A stretch of DNA of 64,000 nucleotides from Strigamia acuminata. Lineage: Eukaryota; Arthropoda; Chilopoda; Geophilomorpha; Linotaeniidae. Made by a program: the position numbers and the translations under genes. Of this stretch, positions 43,079 to 53,538 are shown piece by piece (position 1 is the stretch's first letter; each line of letters opens with the position of its first letter). The notes under the pieces were generated by a model. It did not search any database. It was not told the DNA's origin and saw nothing but the letters and a program-made list of their open reading frames with translations. The stretch is from positions 7,032,427 through 7,096,426 of the forward strand of contig OX442315.1 in the NCBI GenBank assembly GCA_949358305.1. Reading direction: 5' to 3'.

Positions 43079-44386
43079 TTAATTTCGAAATATTTTCAAA
43101 TCCAAGTTATTGCTTCGGATGTAACCTTTGATTTCATCATAAGCCGAAGCGCCAATATTATTACAATTCCGGATGCGAAACTTATTCATTGGATTTCGTA
43201 ATCCCAACAATTTTATGATGGAAGCGCAAGTAATAGAATGACATGAATGAATTGTCAACTCTGTCAGATGTTGTAGCGTATTTGATTCGACAACTTCTGA
43301 AATTATATCGTCAGAAAGCATTTGGAGATTAATAATAAACAATACTCGTAAACTTTTCCATTGCAGCAACAACGTTTTCATTTCATGTTCAGTAGTCGAG
43401 AAATCTTGATTGCAAATACACAGTGTACGCAGATTTTTCAACGGAGCATTAATAACATCATTTTTGTTTGAAATTGTACACTGTGCTAATGTTAAATTCT
43501 TTAACATTGGCCAAGTGCGATCGATAAGTCGAACATTGACCGGTCTAACCCTAAACAGATGGAGATCCGTCAATCGTTGGGTCAATCGTTGCGGCCACAT
43601 TACACTGTTAAAATCCAGATGAGATCCGTCTTCCTCATTCAACAACCACAAGCTTGTTACATTTGGAAAATAAGTCGTCACGATGGGAATATGTATACAA
43701 TCGACAAATGGAATTTTATCGATGGAATAAGTACGCGCTGTTTTCTGTTGTGCTAACCTTGCACATAATGAGTTCCACCAATCATGGTCAAACTCTTTTA
43801 ACAGCGACAGTTGGTTGAGAAGGAGCAAACACCCATCGGATGTGACACGAGTCGACCTAATATCGAAATATTCCAGCTTGACGCAACTGCTTAATGCCCG
43901 GAGTCCAATGTAAGTCACTTTTGAGCAAGACGAAATGTTGAGACGTTTTAAGAGTGGACAATTCTGTCCGATCGCAGCGACAACTTCGTCCGTGCATTCG
44001 TCGCTATTCCGAAGATTTAACCGCTCAAGTTTCGGTAAACATTGCATCAGTTTGACCGTGGACGCATTTGTCCCTTCTGGACCTCTGACATAGTTTGCCA
44101 GGTTTAAATCGACGAGATTTGTACAAACCTGACTTATTTTATCGAATAGAGGAGTCGTGGACAAATCAAACTTCTGCAAATGGTGAACCGATATTGCGCC
44201 GGGGTGAATGAAAATGCGCGAAGGTATACGTCGATCAAATTGCAGACACAGTCTTTGAAATGTGTCGTTAATAAATCTGGACGGTTGAATTAAAAGGCGA
44301 TCTTGCATCTCTTTCTCATCGATATGAGAAGTCACTACATTTACACACAGATCGTGCAGACTCGGCACTGATTTCCGTCGTGGCAT
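43079..44386 (-). CDS. F-box/LRR protein, intact (gene 2)
   Basis: 435 residues in one exon from the ATG at 44386 (MPRRKSVPSLHDLC), just downstream of the upstream block shared with gene 1. An F-box-like N-terminus (about 8-45: SLHDLCVNVV ... RFINDTFQRLC) is followed by RNI-type leucine-rich repeats of the AMN1/FBXL kind (LPKLERLNLRN, CPLLKRLNISSCSKVTYIGL, LSSCVKLEYFDI) and C-terminal repeats (LTELTIHSCHSITCASIIKL). Proteins of this build bind SKP1 through the F-box and substrates through the LRR solenoid. The F-box match is by eye and weak, so the protein could be LRR-only. It is the only undamaged member of the three-gene cluster. Confidence 0.75.
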   Translation of the reverse strand: MPRRKSVPSLHDLCVNVVTSHIDEKEMQDRLLIQPSRFINDTFQRLCLQFDRRIPSRIFIHPGAISVHHLQKFDLSTTPLFDKISQVCTNLVDLNLANYVRGPEGTNASTVKLMQCLPKLERLNLRNSDECTDEVVAAIGQNCPLLKRLNISSCSKVTYIGLRALSSCVKLEYFDIRSTRVTSDGCLLLLNQLSLLKEFDHDWWNSLCARLAQQKTARTYSIDKIPFVDCIHIPIVTTYFPNVTSLWLLNEEDGSHLDFNSVMWPQRLTQRLTDLHLFRVRPVNVRLIDRTWPMLKNLTLAQCTISNKNDVINAPLKNLRTLCICNQDFSTTEHEMKTLLLQWKSLRVLFIINLQMLSDDIISEVVESNTLQHLTELTIHSCHSITCASIIKLLGLRNPMNKFRIRNCNNIGASAYDEIKGYIRSNNLDLKIFRN

Positions 44387-44688
44387 GTCAACTGTATGGT
44401 TGAGATGCGAATAATAAAATTGAAATTATGTATATTACAAGTATATTATGTGGCTACAAACGTATGACGGACGTTATTCGCTACACACCGTGGCATTGTG
44501 GACAAAGCAATTTACAGCTTGATGTAATTCTTAGACCTCATCAACACTTATGGATTACTATTTTTACATTTCGATTTTTGGATTTCTGTACATTTTATTA
44601 TGAAACGGGGTTTTACTTAAATTAATCTAACAGTGTTCTTAACCTTCAAATCCAAGTTACAACTTCTGACATAAACTTTAATTTCATC

Positions 44689-45509
44689 TGTCGCGTCCTA
44701 CTTGGTATAGGTTTAAATAGCGCTAACGTGTAATACTTTACCTGTGATCAATTATGCAAATACCCAAATGAATACCAAATGTATGTAAATAAACAGGTAA
44801 TTTATTCACCAGGCTTTATGCCTTTAAAATACACTCAGTAATAATTCTAGAGTCGACGTGGTCAGCGTCGAACAAAGGATTTCTCAAGATGGCGTCGTCG
44901 ATTCCGCGTGGTCGGCGGAACAAAGGCGGCGTCTCGAGTTGTCGTTAATTCGTCACGGATTCGTCTTCACGGACGCGGTGGAATGCTCTTTCGAGTCTTC
45001 TATCCGTGCCTGTTGTCTAGGGTTTGGTTTAGCGTCGCAGAGGCCTCGTCTAGGAACTTTGGGGTTCCCTACAAAGCACTCGGACACTTACTTCGGCGAA
45101 TAATCGTCTGGGCGATTATTCTGGGTGATTTCACAAGGGCTATTCTCGTGCTTTCGCAGGAATAGCTCGCAAGTGACTTCGTGAGAGTTACAGTTTGCAC
45201 TTTACTCAGCGATCCTCGATCAATCCTAACTTGTAGTTGAAGTTGGCCTGACGGTGAGGTAGTTGCTGTGTTCTTGGTGTCGTTTGTGTAAGTTCTGTCT
45301 TTAGGCGGGAAACACAGCCTTTTATGCAGTGGGGTGAAGGGCCGGCGATCAACCAATGGGGGCTGACCACCAGCCGCTTCCTCCCCCTCGGGGCACACAC
45401 CTGCCATGGGGAGGTGGAGCCAACTCGGGGGGGAACGACTCTTTAATCATAGTGACTCATAGGACAAGTATCCGCCCTGGGGGGACACTTATCCAACTGG
45501 GTCACCACA
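44689..45509 (-). repeat. 3' LTR of gypsy element 2
   Basis: 821 bp, apparently identical to the LTR at 56740-57560. A minus-strand AATAAA near 44798-44803 is the likely polyadenylation signal. Confidence 0.95.
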
Positions 45510-45556
45510 CGTCCCTCCTCCAGCTTCGATCTCGGATCGGAGCGATCTCAATTTTC

Positions 45557-48500
45557 TCATCGCTCTCCTCTGCGAAGAGCCGGCAGCACTCCTCTGCATG
45601 GGCGGAGGATCACGGGTGGCACTGCCGGTGGCGGCGGTGGTAAATCCGGGGGCAGAGAGGTTGTCAGATCCGCAGGATTTTGTCGCTCGTTGATGAAGTA
45701 CTGCGGGTGACTGCCGGCTGGCTCGCCAACCAACCCCGTACGCTCATGGATCCAAATCCGGGTAGACGCGGGGAATCGATCGGGGACGAGTCGGATCCTT
45801 CGCGACTCGGCGCTCGATCCGGGTTTCCTGTGGGCCCGTAGGATACGGCGATGGAAGACGGCGTCCATGGTGGATCGGGCTTCTCTGTTTAGCCATTTGA
45901 GGATTGATTCGCCGTGATCGTCGGAGTCAATGATGCGTTGTCGCGTGAACTCCGACATCTGAAGGAAGGGGTATTCCACTCCCAGCCTCAAATAAAGCTG
46001 CGCTGCTGGGGGCGGCGGAGGCGATGGTGGGAGCGGAATCTCCATTGGGCTCTCCAACGGTGGCGTAGCCGGCTCTGCAGAGAGAGCGGCCAGCCCTGCC
46101 GCTGGTGGTGAAGGAGAGGGCAGCGGAGGAGTTCGGGGTCCTCGCTTGGAACGCTTCGGAATCAATATGGGTCGATTCGCGTGTCGCTTCTCCTTCGGGA
46201 ATACCGGCTTTGGGGTCGGTATGTATGGTTGGACCGCCGCCTCTGGGGGGGCGGTCTCGATGGCCTGTGGAAGGCTCGCCGCCGTTCCCGGTATCTCCGG
46301 AACCTCCCGAATTGTTCGCAACAAGGAAGGGTGGACTCCGGGGTTCCGGTAGCGGAATGCTAACGAACGCATCTTTGAAAACTGTAGGCCTGGGTTTTCC
46401 GTATTTCTGGCCAGGTCGAAGCGCAGCGAGGCGGGCTCAGGAGTCCATCCGGCCCATACCTGGTACAACGCCCGAGGAAGGTGAACTCCCTCACGGTCGA
46501 CGATTGTCCAGGCCGCCATAGCTTGCCGACTGTCCAAGAAGACGCCCAGGGATAGCAGCTGGGCCATGACGTTCGTCACTGCCAAATTCAAACTGCTCCG
46601 ATGGCAGGGGTGAGCGCGGTCCGGATTGCCACTGAATTGTTGTGACAGCGTCCGCATCTGTTCGATCGCCCAATTGATGTGGTGGGTTTGGGCGGCGTCG
46701 GCCTGTCGTATGGCCAACTCGGCAATCGCGGGGTTCTCGTATTCGGCCAGATATTCTTGTAGCTCGCTGAGTGGGGGATAGGCCGCTTCACGCCGGCATC
46801 GAGCGTCCATCTCTCGCTGGGCGTACCATTCGGCGTTGCGATAAGGTCGACACACTCGTGGCGTTGGGGGTGACGGTGGACGGCCCAGCCCGGGTAGATT
46901 ATCGTATCTGACCCGCTTCGGAGCTGGATCCCCCACCGGAATCATCCGGGGAGGGGTCCAAGCGGTCACGGCTGGGTTTGTACCCTCGAGGAGTGGCGGC
47001 CATCGCGATTGCACTTGTGGGGGCACAAGCGCGGTGGGCACAGCCGGTGTTGAGCCCGACGGCCGGTTGGCCGCGTATCCTCGGAAGGCGTTCTTCAATG
47101 CTACGGCCAGATCCTGTTTTGTAACCGGCCCATCTTTGTCCGACTCATCTGGGGACATTTGCTCTTCCGTCAACTCTCCCAAATCAATCTCTGCTTGGCG
47201 CCTGGACGGTCCAGCCGTGGGTCCGAGACTCTGGGGTTCGGACCGTTTCGCGGCGGCCATCTCTCGCTCCTTCTCTAATCCCTTAGCTATCAGGGATTGT
47301 GCTCGCAACTTCTGACGTACTTTGCGCTTTCGATTCCTCCGGGTGCTGGCTGCGACGGATCTTCGTTGGGCCGTCCTCTGGGGGACGTCCGTCGGAGAAT
47401 TCGGTCTCTGGTGTGATGAGACGGTTCGTCGCGACGAGGATTGATCTGACGACTGTGTGGTAATCGCCATGAACAACGAGGATCTTTTCTTTCCTCGATC
47501 TTGGTGTGTCTCGGTCCTCGCAGCCCAGTGGGCGGAAGATTCGACCGTTCGCTCAGCCCGCGCGTCGTCTGGCGAGGCAGGCTCGAGCGTTACTACTCGG
47601 CGACACTCCGAGCGCACGACAACTCGAGTTCGGGAACTGGAGCTGCTCGAGCGACTGCGGTAGTCGCGACTCGTTGACGGGCCGGCCTCTGTTGGGGAGA
47701 CGGCCTGTCTTCTTCGTGCGGGTCCGCGTGGGGCGGACTCCGCCGGACGCTTCGATCTTCTGTGATGGCGGCGACTTCCCAGGATACCAGCGTGGTATAA
47801 CTGCCACATCTCAGACTGCGTGGCCGTAAAATTCGCCGGCGGTATCCATCTGGGTGTCAGATGATCTTCTTCGATGTCGCGAAGCCATCTACGGATTTCT
47901 TCGGGGGAGAAACCGTTTCTCTCGAGAACTCGGGTTACTCCGTGAGTCTCGGTGCGCTTTAAGCGTTTGATCTCGTCGTCCACTATTCTCTGGCGGGCTG
48001 CCAAGGTCGGGGCCTCGCTCCACCTATGGGAGGTGTGCAGCTCGGCCACCGTGCCTGGGTAAGCCTCTTCCAGGTACCCGGAGTAAACGGGGCTCGGCGG
48101 ATCCGCATCGGGTGGGATCCGCGGCCCCACTCGCTCCCTCATCTCCTTCGTCATGCACTCGACCAGCGTTTTTGATCGCTCGAATTTTTCCTCGAGGGTC
48201 CTGGAATACATCAATCGGATTTTCCAGGCGCTGGTCTCTGCAGGATAGGCCTGCCGCAGGTAAATCGGCAGGGCTCCGCGAAAGATGTTGTTGGCGGTTG
48301 ACGCCGTCGGAGGCAGGGCGTCCCACGATTCTAGCGGGTCGACCTGAATAATTTTAGATCACAAGATTAATATAATAAATCCCAGTTAACGATGGGGATC
48401 AGAAATATGCTCAAGATCGACGGTGGCAGCAACTCCTTTCTTTTGTTGCGGCCGTCGGTCTTATTTTCTTGTTTCGCAGTTCTGCGATGATCTCCGCCGT

Positions 48501-49021
48501 CGTAGCGCTGATCCAACACTACTTTTGAACTCAGGTGATCCGCTTTTTTGGAAGGGGTCGCAGGCAAAACCGATCGTTAAATTTTAATTTCTTACGTTAA
48601 ACTTTTTTATTTTAACTCTAATCGTATTTTAATTTATTACGATGTTTAAACTTAAAAGAAAGAAAACCTTTAGTTTTGGTTTTGGTTTGCCACGACGCCA
48701 TTCCGCGAACACTTCCTTTGTTCTAGTTTTTTGGCGGCCTTGACTCCGAGGTGAATCTGGGTCCACTCTCGGGTTTTTAGCCAGCCTTAAATCAACAATA
48801 AAACAGAAAGAAATATATCAGTCACAAGTCACGCTCCAATCTGGGTTGGATGCAACAGATTCAAAGAATTATGTGATTTCTCTGGGGAAATCACACTAAT
48901 TTACCTGCAACGGCGGTTGTTCGTCCCAATTCTCATCTTCTTCTGCATTTACGATTAGGCCGTCGCTCTCGTCTCTCGACGATGCGCTCGGCTCTAATCG
49001 TGGGTTGCGTCGATCGGCCAT
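45557..49021 (-). CDS. Third ORF of gypsy 2, two exons, unknown protein
   Basis: Exon 1 is 48905-49021: ATG at 49021 with an in-frame TAA three codons upstream, 39 codons ending in CAG before gtaaat. Exon 2 is 45557-48343, beginning after attattcag. Both junctions are phase 0, giving 967 residues with no stop. The 561-bp intron contains stops in frame. The first residues are acidic (NAEEDENWDEQP). Exon 2 has an Arg/Ser-rich stretch (about 47550-47700), a basic patch (RRNRKRKVRQKLRAQ), an acidic segment, proline-rich C-terminal regions (LPSPSPPAAG, PLPPSPPPPPAAQ) and a helical region (LNLAVTNVMAQLLSLGVFL). I see no signal peptide, transmembrane helix, furin site or other sign of an envelope, and no known domain. 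Position after pol and expression by splicing mimic retroviral env. A gag-like, RNA-binding or nuclear factor is possible; the function is unknown. Confidence 0.72.
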
Positions 49022-49401
49022 TTCAATTTAGGAAAGAGAAGTTTTTGTTTGAGAGGTCTTTGTTTTCTCTTTGGGGAGAAGCAAAAAACACGTCTCGTCG
49101 TGTTAAAAACAGTCGGAAACTGGGCCTATCGACGCTGAGAATTGTGGGTCTCGAACGCGTCTCGTATTTTGCGAGATCCGCCGTGCTGGCAATGACGCTA
49201 CGGGGTCGACCGCGTGGTTTCGTTGTCACGTGGTCGCCCGATACGTCATAACTTCTCGTCTGTTAGTGGTGACTGCGACAATTCGTTGCGAAGTTTGGAC
49301 TTAGCCAAATTTTCGCGTCTCAACATGTGCAGCAGCTCTCGTAAGTAAATCTTTTTATTTTACAAGGCCTCCGCTCCATGTTATCACATTTTCTTTTATT
49401 T
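49022..49401 (-). promoter_or_regulatory. Spacer between pol and the third ORF
   Basis: About 380 bp with no long frame in the sense direction. It would hold either an internal promoter or a splice acceptor for a subgenomic message coding the third ORF. Pyrimidine-rich sequence (cttctctttccta) lies just before the start codon region on the minus strand, but no clear TATA is seen. Confidence 0.3.
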
Positions 49402-52400
49402 TTAGTTCTTCCCCACGACTTTGCCGTCCCGAATGAACGGATTATTGCTTCGTCGTGGTCGAAGGTTGATTTTCGACGTGCTCGTAGATCGTGACTCTAC
49501 TTGCTCGTTCATCTCCGATGTGTTGGCATTTTTCTCATTATTAATTTTTTTATTTTCCATTTCAGAAGTACATTCTTCTGCTTCCTCCCTCTCCGAAATT
49601 GCTTGCTCCGGCTGAGTTGGAGCCTCGTCGGCTGGGGATTCGGCGTCGAAGAATTCATCCTCGTTTTCCGCTATATTTTCAGCTTCATTTGTTTTTTGGA
49701 ACGTGTCGACCACGGTGCCCCCTTGGCCGCTGTGTGTCTGACCTTCCAGCCAAATTTCCTGTGGAAATTCTGGCAGATATGGCCTTAAATCTCGGCCATG
49801 TATCGACTGAAAATTTTTGTTGTCCTCTAGGCGGCGTAGTTGGTATGCGTTGCCTCCGTGTTCGGCCACAATTACGTAGGGACCGTCCCTCTTGTCGGCT
49901 AAACCGGCGGCGATGCCCCTCGCTGCATTGGACAACGTGTGTGCCTCCTTCCACACTAGATCATTCACTTTAAAGTTCGCGAAAGCGAGATCGCCTTCTT
50001 TATCTGCGATTCTCTCTCTCATGTTGAAAATATGCGCCATCATATGCTGGTACGTGTCGGATATAGTCTGTTCCAACCGGCACACGTACTCATGTGGGCT
50101 CGACGGGTCTAATACGTTAACAGCTTCGGCAACGCGTGGGTCCCATGGCATCCTTAATTCGCGGGCGAAGTTGAGGTACGCCGGTGAGAATTCGCGTGTT
50201 CGTGACACGGTTGAGCGAATGCTGAAAGCGATTTCTCGCAGGTATTCGTCCCATCGGTTGTGAATGTCGGTGAATACTGTCAGCGCATATTTTATATCTT
50301 TATTTAATCTCTCGACTGGGTTTGTCTGAGGATTATATGTGGAGGTGTTCGATGCATCCATTTTAAATTTCCTACAGAAGTCCTTATATATTCTTGATCG
50401 GAATTGGGGGCCGTTATCCGAAATGAGTTTTCTGGGAAACCCAAATCGCATTGCCACGTCGTAAAGGCACTCGACTATGTTTTCAGCCGAGGGCTTCGCG
50501 AGGGCGTACAGCTCCGGCCATCGGGTGGCCACGTCCATAATTACGAGAATATACATGTTCTTGTTTCCCGTTGTGGGCTTGGGGCCCATCAAGTCTATGC
50601 TTAAGCAGTCAAACGGTGCGTAGGGTCCGAGAGACATGGCGTTTCTGGCCACTTTATCTCGCGGTCTGCACGCTTGGCACCGGGGGCAGTGTCGGATAAA
50701 TTTCGTTATCTTTTGCCGCGCGCCCGGCCAGAAGAAAAGTTGTTTTACTCGATAAAGGGTCCTCGCCACGCCAGAATGGCTGGCGAGCGGGTGTCCGTGC
50801 ATCAGCCACAACAGTCGGGTGTGCAGCGATGCCGGCACGACCACTTTAACCGAGTTTCCCGCTCCGCTGAGGTCATCTTGAAACGTCGGGTGGTATTTTA
50901 CCAGGAGTTCATCATCTATGAGGTAGCTTGTTGCTTCTTTGACGAACTGTTTCCGGCGGTGTGGGTTTGTCATCCCTTCCGGAAATTCGCCGTTCAGCAA
51001 ATATTGCGTTATAATTTGACATTTTGTGTCTGCTGCCTGGTGTTCGACGAACTCACGTCTCGTGGGTGGAGCGTATTGTGTTTTTTCTTCAATTTTTGCT
51101 GTGAAGGCGCGTAGTAGTGTTTTGTGGGTTTCTCCGGGGGGCGGAGATTGAATTTCGGATGTTGAATTGTTTGTCCCAGCTGGCTGGTATGTTCGAGTCC
51201 AAAAACCACAAAACGTTCTATCTTCAGGCTCCATCACTGGTAGCTCGTTCGCCTTTCGCAAACGCCATATTCTCCGTGGAGTCGGGCAGTACAAGAGGTG
51301 GGTGTCGTCCTCGCCGTCGTCGTCTGGTCCTTGGGGGTCAGAGGCTGGGGCTCTCGAGAGGGCGTCGGCCACATGATTGTACTTCCCGGGGCGGTACGTA
51401 ATTGTTATATCGCACGCCATTAACTCCAGTTGCCATCGTGCGAGTCGGCCGGAGGGTTCCTTGAGCTTCATCAACCAGCTTAGTGCCTGGTGATCTGTCT
51501 GAACCTCGAAGTTCGTGTACTCCAGATAGTCGCGAAATTTCCGAACTGCCCAAATTACGGCTAGGCATTCTAGTTCCGTTGCCGTATAATTTTTCTCCGC
51601 GCCCTGTATTTTTCTGCTTATAAACATACAGGGTACTTCTTGCGAGATTCCGTTGTACACGTGGGTCTGCAGAAGGGCTGCACCCAGTCCGATTTTACTC
51701 GCGTCGGTGTGCAACACGAACGGTCGGTTTAGGTCCGGCAATGGCATCTTTTCGACGTCAGCCAGCATTTGCTTGATAGTGCTAAATGCGGCCTCGCACT
51801 GGACCGTCCACTCAAACTCTTTATCCGTTCGTAAGAGATCCGTTATAGGCGCGGCCACTTCAGCCAGACCAGAGAGTAGTCGGCCGAAGAAATTGACCAT
51901 GCCCATGAATCTCTGGACACCTTTTATATCTTCGGGGGCGGGGAATCCGTTTATTGCTTTGACTTTTTCGGGGTCAATCGCGATTCCCTCGACTCCTATT
52001 CGATATCCTAGGAAGGCAAGCTCTTTCCTGCAAAACTTGCTCTTCCCTGGATGGATGTGGAGTCCTGCCTTGGCTAGGCGAGAGACCACTCTATCGATGT
52101 GGTCTATGTGTTCTTCGAATGTGTCCGACGTTATTATGATGTCGTCGAGATACGCCCACACGAAGTCGTGCAGCATATCTCCCAACACGCTTTCGATCAG
52201 TTTCTGGAACGTGCTCGGGGCGTTTACAAGCCCGAACGGCATCACGTTGAACATTAGTCTTCCTATCGGGGAGTAGAAAGCCGTTTTCAGTTTGTCTTCG
52301 GGTTTTAGCTCCACTTGCCAATACCCCTTTGACAGGTCCATGGTGGTTACCCACTTGAACGGGCTCAGTTCCCGGAGGATCGAGTCTATAGACGGCATCT

Positions 52401-53532
52401 GAATCGGGTCTATAACCGTTATCGCGTTCAGGGGGCGATAATCAATGCATAGTCGAGGTTCCGAGCCTGGACGCATCACCAGGACGATCCGCATGGCGTA
52501 TTCGCCCAGGGCTTGCGTTACTATGCCCTTGTCGAGCATGTCTTGGCACATTTGCGTCACGATGTCTCTTTTCTGGGGGTTCATCCCCTTGTAAGGCACT
52601 CGAATCGGCTTGTCTGTGGTTAAGACTATTTCGTGTGTTGCTTCCGTCGTTCGACCAGGTGTCTTGGTCAGAATTCTTTCATGCTTTCGAAGCACTCGCC
52701 TTAGTAGCGATGCCTCGTTAACACGCAGTGCTGCCTCCTCGACCAGGGTGTCCACGACGTTACTCCTCTGTAATTCCAGAGTGAAGGCTGCGAAATCGTA
52801 ATCTTGGACGAATTTTCGCAATCCTCTTCCGTATTCCTCTTTGTCCTTGGCTTCGTCCAGTAATTTTTGGGGAACTACGGGGACTGACCGTTCTCCCTCG
52901 GGACTTATCCAGTTCCATGAACGGGTTATCGGGTTTGGCTGAATTTTCAGTTTCGCCATGATGTCCATCCCTAGGAGGAATACTTTGTCGTGGGATGGCA
53001 AGACTATGAAGGGGTGGGACAGGTTCCCCCCCGTCCAGTCGATCATGATGCGAACTACGCCCTTCGGCTTGACGTAGCCGTTGGCGGTGAGCAATTCTAC
53101 GTTCGCGTTCACTTGTGCCACCTTCTTTCCAATATCCAAGTCTTTTACTATATCTTCGGATATGAATGAACGATCCGCTCCTGAATCCAGTAGACCGAAC
53201 AATTTTTGGTTTTCTATCTCCACTGGCAGCATACACAGAGTTTCGCAATGTGCTTTCGTGACATTGCAGTGAAATACGCGTAATGTCTGGGGCTCAACCT
53301 CCAGATTGAACGGAAGGTCCGTCCAATCCATGTCGACCTCCGGTTTCGTTCTCACTTGCATACTCGTTAACGTCACTTTTTCCTCCTTCTTCGGAACGAT
53401 CTGTATGCGGTCTTTGATCTGTGCCTCTGCCAAGGCATGACCTGCGGGTCCAGTGTGATATTTCTTCTTTTTAATTTCCGCGGCTGGCGCAGACGAAGCT
53501 GAATTTATTTCGGCGACGCCTGCGCTTGGAAG
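49402..53532 (-). CDS. Gypsy 2 Pol (protease, RT, RNase H, integrase), reached by -1 frameshift
   Basis: The pol frame is open without stop from the frameshift site at 53532 to a stop at 49402 (about 1,376 codons). It has no suitable early ATG, so translation as a Gag-Pol fusion is expected. The protease has LLDSGADRSFIS (near 53190). RT has LCIDYRPLN, TTMDLSKGYWQ, NVMPFGLVNAPSTFQ and the catalytic YLDDIIIT (near 52150). RNase H has LHTDASKIGLGAALL and TDHQALSWLMK. Integrase has an H-H-C-C region (HPLASHSGVARTLYRVK ... CPRCQAC) and a core with D, D and E in CLSIDLMGP, SDNGPQFRS and NPVERLNKD. All catalytic residues are present. Confidence 0.93.
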   Translation of the reverse strand, partial: LPSAGVAEINSASSAPAAEIKKKKYHTGPAGHALAEAQIKDRIQIVPKKEEKVTLTSMQVRTKPEVDMDWTDLPFNLEVEPQTLRVFHCNVTKAHCETLCMLPVEIENQKLFGLLDSGADRSFISEDIVKDLDIGKKVAQVNANVELLTANGYVKPKGVVRIMIDWTGGNLSHPFIVLPSHDKVFLLGMDIMAKLKIQPNPITRSWNWISPEGERSVPVVPQKLLDEAKDKEEYGRGLRKFVQDYDFAAFTLELQRSNVVDTLVEEAALRVNEASLLRRVLRKHERILTKTPGRTTEATHEIVLTTDKPIRVPYKGMNPQKRDIVTQMCQDMLDKGIVTQALGEYAMRIVLVMRPGSEPRLCIDYRPLNAITVIDPIQMPSIDSILRELSPFKWVTTMDLSKGYWQVELKPEDKLKTAFYSPIGRLMFNVMPFGLVNAPSTFQKLIESVLGDMLHDFVWAYLDDIIITSDTFEEHIDHIDRVVSRLAKAGLHIHPGKSKFCRKELAFLGYRIGVEGIAIDPEKVKAINGFPAPEDIKGVQRFMGMVNFFGRLLSGLAEVAAPITDLLRTDKEFEWTVQCEAAFSTIKQMLADVEKMPLPDLNRPFVLHTDASKIGLGAALLQTHVYNGISQEVPCMFISRKIQGAEKNYTATELECLAVIWAVRKFRDYLEYTNFEVQTDHQALSWLMKLKEPSGRLARWQLELMACDITITYRPGKYNHVADALSRAPASDPQGPDDDGEDDTHLLYCPTPRRIWRLRKANELPVMEPEDRTFCGFWTRTYQPAGTNNSTSEIQSPPPGETHKTLLRAFTAKIEEKTQYAPPTRREFVEHQAADTKCQIITQYLLNGEFPEGMTNPHRRKQFVKEATSYLIDDELLVKYHPTFQDDLSGAGNSVKVVVPASLHTRLLWLMHGHPLASHSGVARTLYRVKQLFFWPGARQKITKFIRHCPRCQACRPRDKVARNAMSLGPYAPFDCLSIDLMGPKPTTGNKNMYILVIMDVATRWPELYALAKPSAENIVECLYDVAMRFGFPRKLISDNGPQFRSRIYKDFCRKFKMDASNTSTYNPQTNPVERLNKDIKYALTVFTDIHNRWDEYLREIAFSIRSTVSRTREFSPAYLNFARELRMPWDPRVAEAVNVLDPSSPHEYVCRLEQTISDTYQHMMAHIFNMRERIADKEGDLAFANFKVNDLVWKEAHTLSNAARGIAAGLADKRDGPYVIVAEHGGNAYQLRRLEDNKNFQSIHGRDLRPYLPEFPQEIWLEGQTHSGQGGTVVDTFQKTNEAENIAENEDEFFDAESPADEAPTQPEQAISEREEAEECTSEMENKKINNEKNANTSEMNEQVESRSTSTSKINLRPRRSNNPFIRDGKVVGKN

Positions 53533-53538
53533 TTTTTT
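53487..53538 (-). promoter_or_regulatory. -1 ribosomal frameshift signal between gag and pol
   Basis: On the minus strand the gag frame reads GCA AAA AAC, giving the canonical heptamer A AAA AAC at 53538-53532. After a 6-nt spacer (ttccaa) comes a 9-bp stem, GCGCAGGCG (53525-53517) with CGTCTGCGC (53495-53487), including one G-T pair. The 21-nt loop contains the gag stop codon TAA. Slipping one base back enters exactly the frame that is open through pol. Heptamer, spacing and stem all match known retroviral -1 signals. Confidence 0.88.

Noticed and set aside
44858-45165. Short frames in the gypsy 2 LTR (81-112 codons)
   Set aside because: They occur identically in both LTRs only because the LTRs are identical, and have no protein features.
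45557-48343. Third ORF of gypsy 2 as an envelope gene
   Set aside because: No signal peptide, hydrophobic fusion peptide, membrane anchor or cleavage site; the sequence is hydrophilic and proline/arginine-rich.
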